A DNA stretch of 13,104 bases from VBCK01 sp035511515 (GCA_035511515.1 DATKFG010000014.1:1-13104), one strand, 5' to 3'; numbered from the stretch's first letter, positions 1 through 7,249 are shown. The notes: generated from the letters alone by a model not told the origin. Made by a program: numbers and translations.

Positions 1-59
1 AGGGGCGACACGATGTGCCTGTGCGAATGCCTGCGCATTTGCGGCGCCGTATCGCCCCT
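1..59. repeat. Compound imperfect palindrome at the left edge
   Basis: Bases 1-12 and 48-59 are inverted copies of each other with one mismatch out of twelve. Inside them sits a second hairpin, 23-30 pairing with 35-42 (one G·U pair) around a 4-nt loop. The outer right arm overlaps the left arm of the next hairpin (55-66), so the two structures exclude each other. This looks like a REP/BIME-like intergenic repeat that may continue beyond the window. It lies downstream of the stop of the minus-strand gene at 107-1348 and could also protect or end that transcript. The pairing is read directly; the role is inferred. Confidence 0.5.
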
Positions 60-98
60 CGCCCGCGCAGCGGGAGAGGGGAGGGGGTGAGGGTCACT
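55..98 (-). repeat. REP-like GC hairpin after the minus-strand gene
   Basis: Bases 55-66 pair with 70-81 (11 of 12) around the 3-nt loop GCA, followed by a G-rich tail ending GGGTGAGGG (90-98 region). Read on the minus strand this is the CCCTCACCCC...CTCTCCCGC...GCGGG type of intergenic repeat that I recall as widespread between genes of proteobacteria. It begins about 9 nt past the stop codon of the gene at 107-1348, so it is well placed to act as a transcript-end structure, but there is no U-tract typical of an intrinsic terminator. Confidence 0.5.
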
Positions 99-106
99 CA
101 TACACA

Positions 107-1348
107 TCAAGTGTCCCCGCCCGGCCGGCGCGCGACGATCACGCCGGAGCGGCCTTCCTTGCGCCAGTTGTAGCCGAACGGGAACGGGACCGGATCGGTG
201 TTGCCGGCCGACCCGAAGGCTTCATCCAGATCCTTCTGATAGCGGTTCTCGAACAGCTTGACCGGCCGCTCGTACTGGCCGAACAGCGAGATCTGGAAAC
301 CGTCGTCGCGCAGGATGCGGTACGGCATCCCGGTGTCGTCCTGCACGATCAGGCGCGCGCGATCCCGCACCACGCCCCGCACCTTCCTGAAGTTGCCCCC
401 ATGCAGCAGATACGAGGCCGACTTCAGGAGCACCGTGGGTTGCTCGAACGAGCGCAACCAGGGAACGAATTCGGGGTAGTGGCGCAACTCCGCGTCGCTC
501 ACGTCCAGCGACAGGTACAGCAGCGTGCGCCGCGTCCCGGCGCGGTCGTCGAATTCGATCTGGACCGCCCGCATCGGCAAAGCGGGGGGGTGGCCCTCCT
601 TCGCGCTGCGCGCTTCGGAGGGCGTGCCCGCCTTCTGGGCGGGCACGCCGGGCCACGGGTCGAACGGTTCGACGCCGTGCACCGTCAGGCCGAGCAGCCC
701 CATCTGCGCCAGCAGCAGCGGGACCGTTCCCTGCAGGCTGTCGGTCTGCAGGTTCTCCTTCATGTTGGGCGTGATGAAGAAGTTCAGCGCGACCAGGTCG
801 TTCAGGGCGCCGCGCAGGTCCGAAAAGAGCTGGCCGAGCTGGTGCTCGTCCATTCGGGTCAGCGCCGGCACCTCGCCGGGCGGCTCCAGGCTGAAGAACA
901 CATAGGTCTTGTAATCCGGGAACAGGGCGAACGCATTGACGAAATCCGGTCCGCTGAACGGGTAGACCAACGCGGCGCCCGCGCGCGCAGGCGGCAACGA
1001 GTCGTGCTGCCAGCGGTCCATCCGCTGCAGGCGCTGCTGCAGCTGGCGGTCGCCGTACCGGCTCGCCTTGCGGTGGGCAACCCACGCATCCGTGTGGGCG
1101 ACTGCCTGCAAGGCGGCCTCGCCCGAGTGCGGATCCACGCCGGCCAGCAGCCGGGCGATCGAGGTCAGCTCCTCGGGCGAGTGCTCGCCGCGGTCCGCCG
1201 CGGGCTGAGCCGAGCCCGGCGTGGCGGGCGGCTCCGCCGCCGCAAACGCCGGCGGGCCGCTCAACCATCCGGCGGCCAGCCAGGCCGCCAGCGCGATGCG
1301 GCCGGCGCTGGCGCGCCGGTGCGCGCAAAACCTATGGAAACGGTGCAT
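107..1348 (-). CDS. Secreted protein of unknown function
   Basis: I do not recognise the family. The 413-residue product starts with a basic N-region and a hydrophobic stretch (about residues 17-37) ending in AFA/AAE, which looks like a Sec signal peptide with cleavage near residue 36-38, so the mature protein is probably periplasmic or exported. Residues 60-115 are helical and charged; residues 126-230 hold a more conserved-looking core (PFSGPDFVNAF, FFITPNM); residues 259-400 look like an alpha/beta region rich in aromatic residues. Residues 232-258 are a Pro/Ala/Lys/Glu-rich insertion encoded by palindromic DNA. The start at 1348 was chosen because it puts the signal peptide at the N-terminus; an in-frame start at 1453 would add 35 residues without export character and overlap the lpxC start. 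It is transcribed divergently from lpxC. The confidence is that it is a real gene. Confidence 0.75.
   Translation of the reverse strand: MHRFHRFCAHRRASAGRIALAAWLAAGWLSGPPAFAAAEPPATPGSAQPAADRGEHSPEELTSIARLLAGVDPHSGEAALQAVAHTDAWVAHRKASRYGDRQLQQRLQRMDRWQHDSLPPARAGAALVYPFSGPDFVNAFALFPDYKTYVFFSLEPPGEVPALTRMDEHQLGQLFSDLRGALNDLVALNFFITPNMKENLQTDSLQGTVPLLLAQMGLLGLTVHGVEPFDPWPGVPAQKAGTPSEARSAKEGHPPALPMRAVQIEFDDRAGTRRTLLYLSLDVSDAELRHYPEFVPWLRSFEQPTVLLKSASYLLHGGNFRKVRGVVRDRARLIVQDDTGMPYRILRDDGFQISLFGQYERPVKLFENRYQKDLDEAFGSAGNTDPVPFPFGYNWRKEGRSGVIVARRPGGDT
593..649. repeat. Double-hairpin palindromic insertion inside a coding sequence
   Basis: Two palindromes lie side by side within the gene at 107-1348. 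The first pairs 593-599 with 617-623 and, after a 3x3 internal loop, 603-606 with 610-613. The second is a perfect 12-bp stem, 621-632 with 638-649, around a 5-nt loop. The arms share bases 621-623. On the minus strand the insertion is translated in frame as a low-complexity segment (about residues 235-257, including VPAQKAGTP). This resembles a mobile or amplified palindromic element tolerated in a surface loop of the protein. Structure is seen; origin is inferred. Confidence 0.6.
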
Positions 1349-1451
1349 CGCAGGTTGCAACTCGTGTCGGAATACGCAAAAAAGGTAAGCGAATTTTGCC
1401 ATGCTCCACGCAGCCGGCCGGGAGCGCTGCGCCACGACTAGAATGGCGCCC
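1349..1451. promoter_or_regulatory. Divergent intergenic region upstream of lpxC
   Basis: This 103-bp stretch separates the starts of the minus-strand secreted protein and lpxC, so it should hold promoters for both. It contains the only A/T-rich patch nearby (about 1371-1397). I could not find a convincing -35/-10 pair on either strand; a weak plus-strand GCGAAT at 1389-1394 sits in the same context (AATTTTGCC) as the better -10 element before secA. There is no clear Shine-Dalgarno sequence before lpxC. Confidence 0.3.
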
Positions 1452-2372
1452 ATGCTGCGTCAGCGCACCCTGAAATCGCTGGTTCGGACGGTCGGCATCG
1501 GCCTCCACAGCGGGGCCAAGGTCGAGCTCGTGCTGCGGCCGGCGGCCGCCGACACCGGGATCGTGTTCCGCCGCGTCGACATGGATCCGCCGGTCGAGAT
1601 CGCCGCGTCGGCGCACGCCGTCGGCGATACCCGGATGGCCTCGACGCTGTTGCGCGACGGGGTGCGCATATCGACCGTCGAGCACCTGATGTCGGCCCTG
1701 TCGGGCCTGGGCATTGACAACTGCTACGTCGATGTCGATGCGCCCGAGATCCCGATCATGGACGGCAGCGCCGCCAGCTTCGTGTTCCTGATCCGCTCGG
1801 CTGGACTGCAGGAGCAGAACGCGCCGCGCCGCTTCGTGCGCATACTGAAGGTGGTCGAGGTTCGCGAAGGTGGCACCGGCGACGCGGGCTGGGCGCGCCT
1901 GGAGCCGCACTTCGGGTTCAAGCTGCGCTTCTCGATCGATTTCGGTCACCCGGCGGTCGACGCCACAGCGCAGGACGTCGAGGTCGATTTCGCGCGCGAA
2001 CCCTACGTCACGTCGGTCGCGACTGCGCGCACCTTCGGCTTTGTCAGCGAGGTGGAGGCACTGCGGGCTGCCGGGCTGATCCGGGGCGGCAGTCTGCAGA
2101 ACGCGATCGTGATGGACGAGTACCGGGTGCTGAACACCGACGGACTGCGCAGCGGCGACGAGTTCGCCAAGCACAAGATCCTGGACGCGATCGGCGACCT
2201 GTACCTGCTCGGCCGTCCGCTGATCGCGGCGTATCGGGCGCACAAGTCCGGCCACGCGCTGAACAACCAGCTGCTGCGCGCGCTGCTGGCCGACAGCTCG
2301 GCCTACGAGGTCGTGAGCTTCGATCACGACGTGCCGGCGCCCGACGCGTTCCTGCGTCCGGCGCTCGCATAG
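1452..2372 (+). CDS. lpxC: UDP-3-O-acyl-N-acetylglucosamine deacetylase LpxC
   Basis: LpxC is the zinc enzyme that removes the N-acetyl group from UDP-3-O-acyl-GlcNAc, the committed step of lipid A synthesis, in the cytoplasm. The 306-residue length matches the family (E. coli 305). The N-terminus MLRQRTLK matches the usual (M)-x-x-QRTLK start, which is why 1452 is preferred over in-frame ATGs at 1443 and 1401. The active-site set is present: E77 and H78 in STVEHLMSAL, H241 and D245 in KHKILDAIGDLY as the other zinc ligands, and the catalytic H268 in HKSGHALNN. No strong ribosome site is visible. In many proteobacteria lpxC follows ftsZ; here the upstream neighbour is a divergent secreted protein, so lpxC probably has its own promoter. 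Confidence 0.97.
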   Translation: MLRQRTLKSLVRTVGIGLHSGAKVELVLRPAAADTGIVFRRVDMDPPVEIAASAHAVGDTRMASTLLRDGVRISTVEHLMSALSGLGIDNCYVDVDAPEIPIMDGSAASFVFLIRSAGLQEQNAPRRFVRILKVVEVREGGTGDAGWARLEPHFGFKLRFSIDFGHPAVDATAQDVEVDFAREPYVTSVATARTFGFVSEVEALRAAGLIRGGSLQNAIVMDEYRVLNTDGLRSGDEFAKHKILDAIGDLYLLGRPLIAAYRAHKSGHALNNQLLRALLADSSAYEVVSFDHDVPAPDAFLRPALA

Positions 2373-2391
2373 CGCGTCCCTCGGCGCACCG

Positions 2392-2568
2392 GTGGCGGCG
2401 TTCCGTCTCCTGCTCGCCGCATTCGGCGTGGCGGTGACGTTTTTTGCGGTCCGGTTCATCGTGACCGGGGACCGCCAGTACCTGGGCTGGGCGCTGCGGC
2501 TGCTGGCAGCCGCTCTGGTTTCAGGGGTCGTGTTCTTCGCCGTGTTGCTGGTCACCCGGCTGGCTTGA
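2392..2568 (+). CDS. Small two-helix membrane protein, unknown function
   Basis: A 58-residue reading frame starts at GTG 2392, 19 nt after the lpxC stop, and ends at TGA 2566-2568. The product (MAAFRLLLAAFGVAVTFF... at its start) has two hydrophobic segments, about residues 5-22 and 36-56, separated by a short polar turn with R and D (FIVTGDRQYLGWAL), so it should be a two-span inner-membrane protein. No family is recognised. No in-frame start lies further upstream. Its last 48 bp overlap, on the other strand, the 3' end of the dciA-like gene. The hydrophobic pattern, the length and the position directly after lpxC favour a real gene, probably co-transcribed with lpxC; the GTG start and lack of a clear ribosome site leave doubt. 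Confidence 0.6.
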   Translation: MAAFRLLLAAFGVAVTFFAVRFIVTGDRQYLGWALRLLAAALVSGVVFFAVLLVTRLA

Positions 2569-3084
2569 GTCGCGCATTCGAGCGAGTCCGGCTGACAGGC
2601 TCGCCGCCAGCCGCTGCGCCGCCCCGCGCAGCGGCGAATCGGGCAATGTGAGCGCAAGCTTCCTCGCGAAGTCAAGCGCGGGCTTGACCCGCCCGCCCGT
2701 CCCGCGACTCGATTGGGCCGACGGCGGCCGCTGGTCGGCCACCTGCGGCGCGCTCTGACGGTCGGATGAGCTCAAAGGGCGCGGTTGAACCCCAATTTTG
2801 ATTTCGATAACGTCGAAACCGTGTTGCTGAAGGAGGCGCAGAAGGCGGGGGGCAGCCTGCCGAAGCTTGGCAACCTGGGCGGGGTGCCGGGCATTCACTC
2901 GAAGTGTGGTGCCGCGCAGGTCGCAACCGCCGGATCGGGCGGGGTGGAACTCTGGCAGGATCGTGCGGCATTCCGATTCGATCACTGCGGCGGCGCGTTG
3001 CGAGTCCCGGTGGCGCTGAAGCAGCGCCGAACCGACTTCCGAAGCGGCCAGCGCATCGGGCAGGCGACGCGGTTTCGGGATCAT
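2521..3084 (-). CDS. dciA: DciA/DUF721 family protein, probable helicase loader
   Basis: The 187-residue protein fits the DUF721 (DciA) family, whose members help load the replicative helicase DnaB in bacteria lacking DnaC. Visible signs are the core with TLRVNARHPAQVAKLRQAAPRL (about residues 60-82: a beta strand followed by the L-x-x-x-x-x-LL helix), the strand DVIEIKIGVQP (91-101), a disordered Ser/Pro/Gln linker (102-132), and a C-terminal LPDSPLRGAAQRLAASL helix (147-164). Position also supports it: DUF721 genes commonly lie between lpxC and secA in proteobacteria. It is on the opposite strand to both, divergent from the M23 peptidase, and its 3' end overlaps the small membrane protein gene. 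The ATG at 3082-3084 lacks a good purine-rich ribosome site. Function is inferred from the family. Confidence 0.72.
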   Translation of the reverse strand: MIPKPRRLPDALAASEVGSALLQRHRDSQRAAAVIESECRTILPEFHPARSGGCDLRGTTLRVNARHPAQVAKLRQAAPRLLRLLQQHGFDVIEIKIGVQPRPLSSSDRQSAPQVADQRPPSAQSSRGTGGRVKPALDFARKLALTLPDSPLRGAAQRLAASLSAGLARMRDSSQPGDQQHGEEHDP

Positions 3085-3202
3085 CCGAACGGAGGGGTAT
3101 CAGGTTGCGGCGAATCTGTGACGATATCCCGAATATGGCGCCTGCCGTTGACCGGTTGGTTTCGAATGCGGGCAACGGCTCTGATGCAGCGGGGAGGTTT
3201 CG
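3085..3202. promoter_or_regulatory. Divergent promoter region with a strong ribosome site for the M23 gene
   Basis: This 118-bp gap lies between the divergent dciA-like and M23 peptidase genes. At its right end GGGGAGG (3191-3197), 5 nt before GTG 3203, is a strong Shine-Dalgarno that decides the peptidase start. A perfect 7-bp inverted repeat, 3144-3150 with 3173-3179, could form a leader hairpin just upstream. No convincing sigma-70 pair was found on either strand. Confidence 0.4.
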
Positions 3203-4303
3203 GTGCAGTTGATTTTCGTTGACCGGCGTCTGGCGCGCGCCCGCACGATGAACCTGTCGCGGGCGACCGTGGTCTGGAGCGTGCTGGGCCTTCTGGCGGT
3301 GATCGTGGTGGCGGTGGCCGCCTTGTACGCCCTGACGTTCCGGATGGCCGCCGAACGGCAGATGCCGGCGGTCAAGCAGCTGGTGTCGATCGTGATGCAC
3401 GACCGGCTGGTGCACGAAGAGCAATACCTGCGCGACAACGTCTCGGCGATGGCGAGAATGGTCGGCGAGATGCAGGCACGCCTGATGCGGCTGGACGCCC
3501 TGGGCGAGCGGGTGTCCAAGCTGGCCGGGATCCGCCCCGAGGAATTCGACTTCCGGGTGGTTCCGGGGCTGGGCGGCGCCGAGCCGGCCGCCTCGCGCCC
3601 GCTGACGCTGAGCGAACTGCAGGTCCAGGCCCACAGCGTGGGCAAGGGACTGGACGAGCGCACCGATTATCTGAACGTGGTCGAATCCGAGCTGGTCAAC
3701 AGCGCCGCCCGCACCGCGCTGCTGCCGCGCAATACCCCGGTGGTGGAAGGATTCGTCGGATCCGGTTACGGCATGCGCACCGATCCGTTCACCGGCGAAT
3801 ACACGATGCACAGTGGAATCGACTTCGCAGCGCCGGTCGGCACGCCGATTTTCGCGGCCGCAGGCGGGGTGGTGGCCTCGGCCGAGGGCCATTCGGAGTT
3901 CGGCAATGTGGTCACAATCGACCACGGCAACGGCCTGTCCACGCTGTACGCGCACACCAGTCACTTCATCGTCAGGGTCGGCGACATCGTTCGCAGGGGC
4001 CAGCAGATCGCGCTGGTGGGTACCACCGGCCGTTCGACCGGCCCTCACCTGCACTTCGAGGTTCACGTGAACGGGGCGCCTCAGAACCCGGCCCGGTATC
4101 TGGCGAACCTGAAGCCAGGCTCGCCGCTGGCTGCCCTGGCGCCCGTGGCCCGGGGCGCCGTGGTGATTCCGGCCGTCGCAACGGTGGCCGCCATGCCGAC
4201 CGCGATCCCTGCGGTCGCGACCGCCGCCACCGCGGCTGTGCCCGCGCCCGTCGCCGCCACCAGCGCCCCCACCAGCGCCGCCACCACGGCCGAGACGCCC
4301 TGA
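3203..4303 (+). CDS. M23 family (LytM-type) metallopeptidase, membrane-anchored
   Basis: The 366-residue protein is a single-pass inner-membrane protein with a periplasmic peptidoglycan-hydrolase domain. A transmembrane segment spans about residues 23-45. Residues 47-175 form a helical, probably coiled-coil, stalk. The M23 domain covers about 183-303 with the full zinc and catalytic set: H203 and D207 in HSGIDFAAP, H251 in YAHTSH, and H282-x-H284 in GPHLHFEVH. Because the active-site residues are intact, it should be a true endopeptidase cutting cross-links rather than an EnvC/NlpD-like degenerate activator. The tail, residues 320-366, is almost only A, V, T and P, with PAVAT twice. The GTG start is fixed by the ribosome site GGGGAGG 5 nt upstream. 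It occupies the place held in E. coli by secM, between lpxC and secA, which is common in betaproteobacteria. The exact substrate bond is unknown. Confidence 0.9.
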   Translation: MQLIFVDRRLARARTMNLSRATVVWSVLGLLAVIVVAVAALYALTFRMAAERQMPAVKQLVSIVMHDRLVHEEQYLRDNVSAMARMVGEMQARLMRLDALGERVSKLAGIRPEEFDFRVVPGLGGAEPAASRPLTLSELQVQAHSVGKGLDERTDYLNVVESELVNSAARTALLPRNTPVVEGFVGSGYGMRTDPFTGEYTMHSGIDFAAPVGTPIFAAAGGVVASAEGHSEFGNVVTIDHGNGLSTLYAHTSHFIVRVGDIVRRGQQIALVGTTGRSTGPHLHFEVHVNGAPQNPARYLANLKPGSPLAALAPVARGAVVIPAVATVAAMPTAIPAVATAATAAVPAPVAATSAPTSAATTAETP

Positions 4304-4311
4304 AGCCGGCC

Positions 4312-4333
4312 CGGCCGGTCCTGCCGCCGGCCG
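4312..4333 (+). terminator. Possible hairpin after the M23 peptidase gene
   Basis: Bases 4312-4318 pair perfectly with 4327-4333 (7 G/C pairs, 8-nt loop) beginning 9 nt after the stop of the peptidase gene. It could end or stabilise that transcript, but no run of T follows, so an intrinsic terminator is not certain. In this GC-rich context short palindromes are common. Confidence 0.3.
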
Positions 4334-4345
4334 CCTCGGCCGCTG

Positions 4346-4354
4346 TGACATAAT
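4346..4354 (+). promoter_or_regulatory. Extended -10 promoter for secA
   Basis: TGA-CATAAT matches an extended -10 element (TGn followed by 5 of 6 bases of TATAAT). It lies in a short A/T-rich island in an otherwise G/C-only stretch. The base block 17 nt upstream has no -35 resemblance, as expected for extended -10 promoters. Transcription would start near 4361, giving secA a leader of about 100 nt. Sequence match is seen; activity is inferred. Confidence 0.55.
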
Positions 4355-4369
4355 TTTGCCCGCGGTGCC

Positions 4370-4396
4370 GGGCGCCTAGCTCAAACAGCGGCGCCC
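4370..4396 (+). promoter_or_regulatory. Leader hairpin upstream of secA
   Basis: GGGCGCC at 4370-4376 pairs perfectly with GGCGCCC at 4390-4396 around a 13-nt A/C-rich loop. It would lie at the very 5' end of the secA transcript predicted from the extended -10 element and could stabilise the message or affect translation. No role is known. Confidence 0.35.
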
Positions 4397-4458
4397 ATTC
4401 GCGCACGTGCGGCCCCGCGTGTCCGGACCGGCCGCGGTCGAGCCGCATCGACGCTCCC

Positions 4459-7242
4459 ATGATCTCCAAGCTGCTAACCCAGATCTTCGGCAGTCGCAAC
4501 CAGCGACTGATCCGGCATTACCAGCGCAGCGTTGGCCGCATCAACGCGCTGGAGGCGCAGACCGAGGCGCTCAGCGACGAGGCCCTGGCGGCGCGCACCG
4601 GAGAGCTGCGGCGGCGCCATCAGGCGGGCGAGACGCTCGAGGAGCTGCTGCCCGAGGCTTTCGCCGTGGTGCGCGAGGCGGCCAAGCGCACGCTCGGGAT
4701 GCGCCATTTCGACGTTCAGCTGATCGGGGGCATGGTGCTGCACGACGGCAAGATCGCCGAGATGCGCACCGGCGAGGGCAAGACGCTGACCGCCACGCTC
4801 GCGGTGTATCTGAATGCGCTGGCCGGCAAGGGCGTGCACGTGGTGACCGTGAACGACTATCTGGCCAGCCGCGACGCCGAATGGATGGGCCGCGTCTACC
4901 GGTTCCTGGGCATGAGCGTGGGCGTGATCCTGTCCCAGCAGGCGACCGAGGACAAGCGGGCCGCGTACGCCGCCGACATCACCTACGGAACCAACAACGA
5001 GTTCGGCTTCGATTACCTGCGCGACAACATGGAGTACCGGGCCGAAGACCGGCGCCAGCGCGGGCTGCACTACGCGATCGTCGACGAAGTCGACTCGATC
5101 CTGATCGACGAGGCGCGCACGCCGCTGATCATTTCGGGACAGGCCGAGGACAGCACCGATCTGTACCGCAAGATGAACGAAATTCCGCCGCTGCTGAACC
5201 GGCAGGCCCAGGAGGAAGGCGACGGCGACTTCTGGGTCGACGAGAAGCAGCACCAGGTGCACGTGTCGGAGCAGGGCCACGAGAGAATCGAGGAGATCCT
5301 GGCCCGGCGCGGGCTGCTGGCGTCCGGCGAGAGCCTGTACGCGCCGCAGAACATCCTGCTGATGCACCATTTGAACGCGGCACTGCGGGCCCACCACCTG
5401 TTCCACCGCGACCAGCACTACGTGGTGCAGAACGGCGAGATCATCATCGTGGACGAGTTCACCGGCCGGCTGATGCCGGGCCGGCGCTGGTCGGAAGGCC
5501 TGCACCAGGCGGTCGAAGCCAAGGAGGGCGTCGACATCCAGCGCGAGAATCAGACGCTCGCCTCGATCACGTTCCAGAACTACTTCCGGATGTACGGCAA
5601 GCTGGCCGGCATGACCGGCACCGCGGACACCGAAGCGTACGAATTCCAGGAGATCTACCGGCTCGAAACGGTGGTGATTCCGACCCACAAGCCGATGATC
5701 CGCCTCGATCACCAGGACAAGATCTACCGGACCGTGCGCGAGAAGTACCAGGCCATCCTGGACGACATCCGCGAATGCAACGCCCGGGGCCAGCCGGTGC
5801 TGGTGGGCACGACCTCGATCGAGAACTCCGAAGTCCTGTCGCGCCTGCTGACCGACAACCGCCTGCAGCACCAGGTCCTCAACGCCAAGCAGCACGCGCG
5901 CGAAGCCGACATCGTGGCGCAGGCCGGCCGCCCGGGGGTGATCACGATCGCGACCAACATGGCCGGCCGCGGCACCGACATCGTGCTGGGCGGCAACGTC
6001 GAGAAGCAGATCGATCTGCTGCGCGCCGATGCGAACGTCCCCGAGGAGGACAAGCCCGGGCGCATCGTGCAGTTGCGCGCCGAATGGCAGCAGTTGCACG
6101 AGCAGGTGGTGGGCGCCGGGGGACTGAAGATCGTCAGCTCCGAGCGGCACGAATCGCGCCGCATCGACAATCAGCTGCGCGGGCGCTCGGGGCGCCAGGG
6201 CGATCCGGGAGAGTCGCGCTTTTACCTGTCGATGGAGGACCCGCTGCTGAGGATCTTCGCGGGCGACCGCATGCGGATGATCATGGACCGGCTGAAGATG
6301 CCGGAGGGCGAGGCGATCGAGGCCGGCATGGTGACGCGCTCGATCGAGACCGCGCAGCGCAAGGTGGAGGCGCGCAACTTCGATATCCGCAAGCAGCTGC
6401 TGGAGTACGACGACGTCGCCAACGAGCAGCGCAAGGAGATCTACAAGCTGCGCAGCGACGTGCTGGAAAGCGCCGACGTGTCCGAAATGGTGACCAACCT
6501 GCGGCGCGGCTTCTTTACGGATCTGTTCCGCGGTTTCGTGCCCGAGGACACGATCGAGGAGCAGTGGGACGTCGCCTCGCTGGAGCGTACGCTGAAGGAC
6601 GACTGGCAGATCGAGTTGCCGATCAGGCAGTGGCTCGACCGGGAAAAGGACGTGAACGACGCGGTCCTGCTGGAGCGCCTGCTGCAGGCGGTCGATCAGG
6701 TCTACGAGGCCAAGCGCGCCACGGTCGATCCGGCCATGTTCGTCGGACTGGAGCGATCGATCCTGCTGAACATGCTCGATCAGCATTGGCGCGAGCACCT
6801 GGCCGCGCTCGACCACCTGCGCCAGGGTATCCACCTGCGCGGCTACGCGCAGAAGCAGCCCAAGCAGGAGTACAAGCGCGAGGCCTTCGAGCTGTTCGGT
6901 CTGCTGCTGGACCGCGTGCGCGCCGACCTCGTCCGCTTCCTGATGAGCGTGAAGATCCAGACCCGCGAGGAAATCGAACGCACCGAGTCGCGCATCGAGC
7001 AGGAGGCCGAGCGCCGCGTCGAGCAGGCCCAGGCGCAGCATGCCGAATTCGGCCCCGCCGCGGTTGCCGCGGCCGCCGAGGCGGAAGCGGCCGAGGGCGA
7101 GGGCGCCGCGGTGGCGGTGGCGGCGCCGCCCGCGCCGACGCCGCAGCCGTTCCGCCGGTTCGGCGAGAAGATCGGCCGCAACGACCCCTGTCCGTGCGGC
7201 AGCGGCCGCAAGTACAAGCTGTGTCACGGCCGCGTGGCCTAG
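4459..7242 (+). CDS. secA: Protein translocase ATPase SecA
   Basis: SecA is the ATPase motor that drives unfolded preproteins through SecYEG in the inner membrane. The 927-residue protein carries Walker A GEGKT at 105-109 (K108) and the Walker B/DEAD-type DEVD at 209-212, at the same residue numbers as in E. coli, plus the helicase-like motif ATNMAGRGTDI in the second nucleotide-binding domain and the QLRGRSGRQGDPG motif. The C-terminus ends in the zinc-binding SecB-contact motif with C911, C913, C922 and H923. Between the helical scaffold and this tail lies a long Ala/Pro/Glu linker (about 865-897), longer than in E. coli (901 residues in total). The start ATG 4459 gives the usual MISKLLTQIFGSRN N-terminus, although no strong ribosome site precedes it. 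It heads a tight gene cluster with argJ 7 nt downstream. No secM-like arrest gene lies in front. Confidence 0.99.
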   Translation: MISKLLTQIFGSRNQRLIRHYQRSVGRINALEAQTEALSDEALAARTGELRRRHQAGETLEELLPEAFAVVREAAKRTLGMRHFDVQLIGGMVLHDGKIAEMRTGEGKTLTATLAVYLNALAGKGVHVVTVNDYLASRDAEWMGRVYRFLGMSVGVILSQQATEDKRAAYAADITYGTNNEFGFDYLRDNMEYRAEDRRQRGLHYAIVDEVDSILIDEARTPLIISGQAEDSTDLYRKMNEIPPLLNRQAQEEGDGDFWVDEKQHQVHVSEQGHERIEEILARRGLLASGESLYAPQNILLMHHLNAALRAHHLFHRDQHYVVQNGEIIIVDEFTGRLMPGRRWSEGLHQAVEAKEGVDIQRENQTLASITFQNYFRMYGKLAGMTGTADTEAYEFQEIYRLETVVIPTHKPMIRLDHQDKIYRTVREKYQAILDDIRECNARGQPVLVGTTSIENSEVLSRLLTDNRLQHQVLNAKQHAREADIVAQAGRPGVITIATNMAGRGTDIVLGGNVEKQIDLLRADANVPEEDKPGRIVQLRAEWQQLHEQVVGAGGLKIVSSERHESRRIDNQLRGRSGRQGDPGESRFYLSMEDPLLRIFAGDRMRMIMDRLKMPEGEAIEAGMVTRSIETAQRKVEARNFDIRKQLLEYDDVANEQRKEIYKLRSDVLESADVSEMVTNLRRGFFTDLFRGFVPEDTIEEQWDVASLERTLKDDWQIELPIRQWLDREKDVNDAVLLERLLQAVDQVYEAKRATVDPAMFVGLERSILLNMLDQHWREHLAALDHLRQGIHLRGYAQKQPKQEYKREAFELFGLLLDRVRADLVRFLMSVKIQTREEIERTESRIEQEAERRVEQAQAQHAEFGPAAVAAAAEAEAAEGEGAAVAVAAPPAPTPQPFRRFGEKIGRNDPCPCGSGRKYKLCHGRVA

Positions 7243-7249
7243 ACGGCCC

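Noticed and set aside
1392..1400. AATTTTGCC shared between the regions upstream of lpxC (1392-1400) and secA (4352-4360) as a common regulatory box
   Set aside because: A 9-base match in two A/T-rich promoter patches can arise by chance, and the lpxC copy lacks a good -10 hexamer.
401..1441. 346-codon plus-strand frame opposite the secreted protein gene
   Set aside because: The product is R/Q/A-rich with no signal peptide or motif; the minus-strand frame has a signal peptide and protein-like composition.
1349..1453. 35-residue N-terminal extension of the secreted protein
   Set aside because: It would bury the signal peptide and overlap the lpxC start; the ATG at 1348 fits an exported protein.
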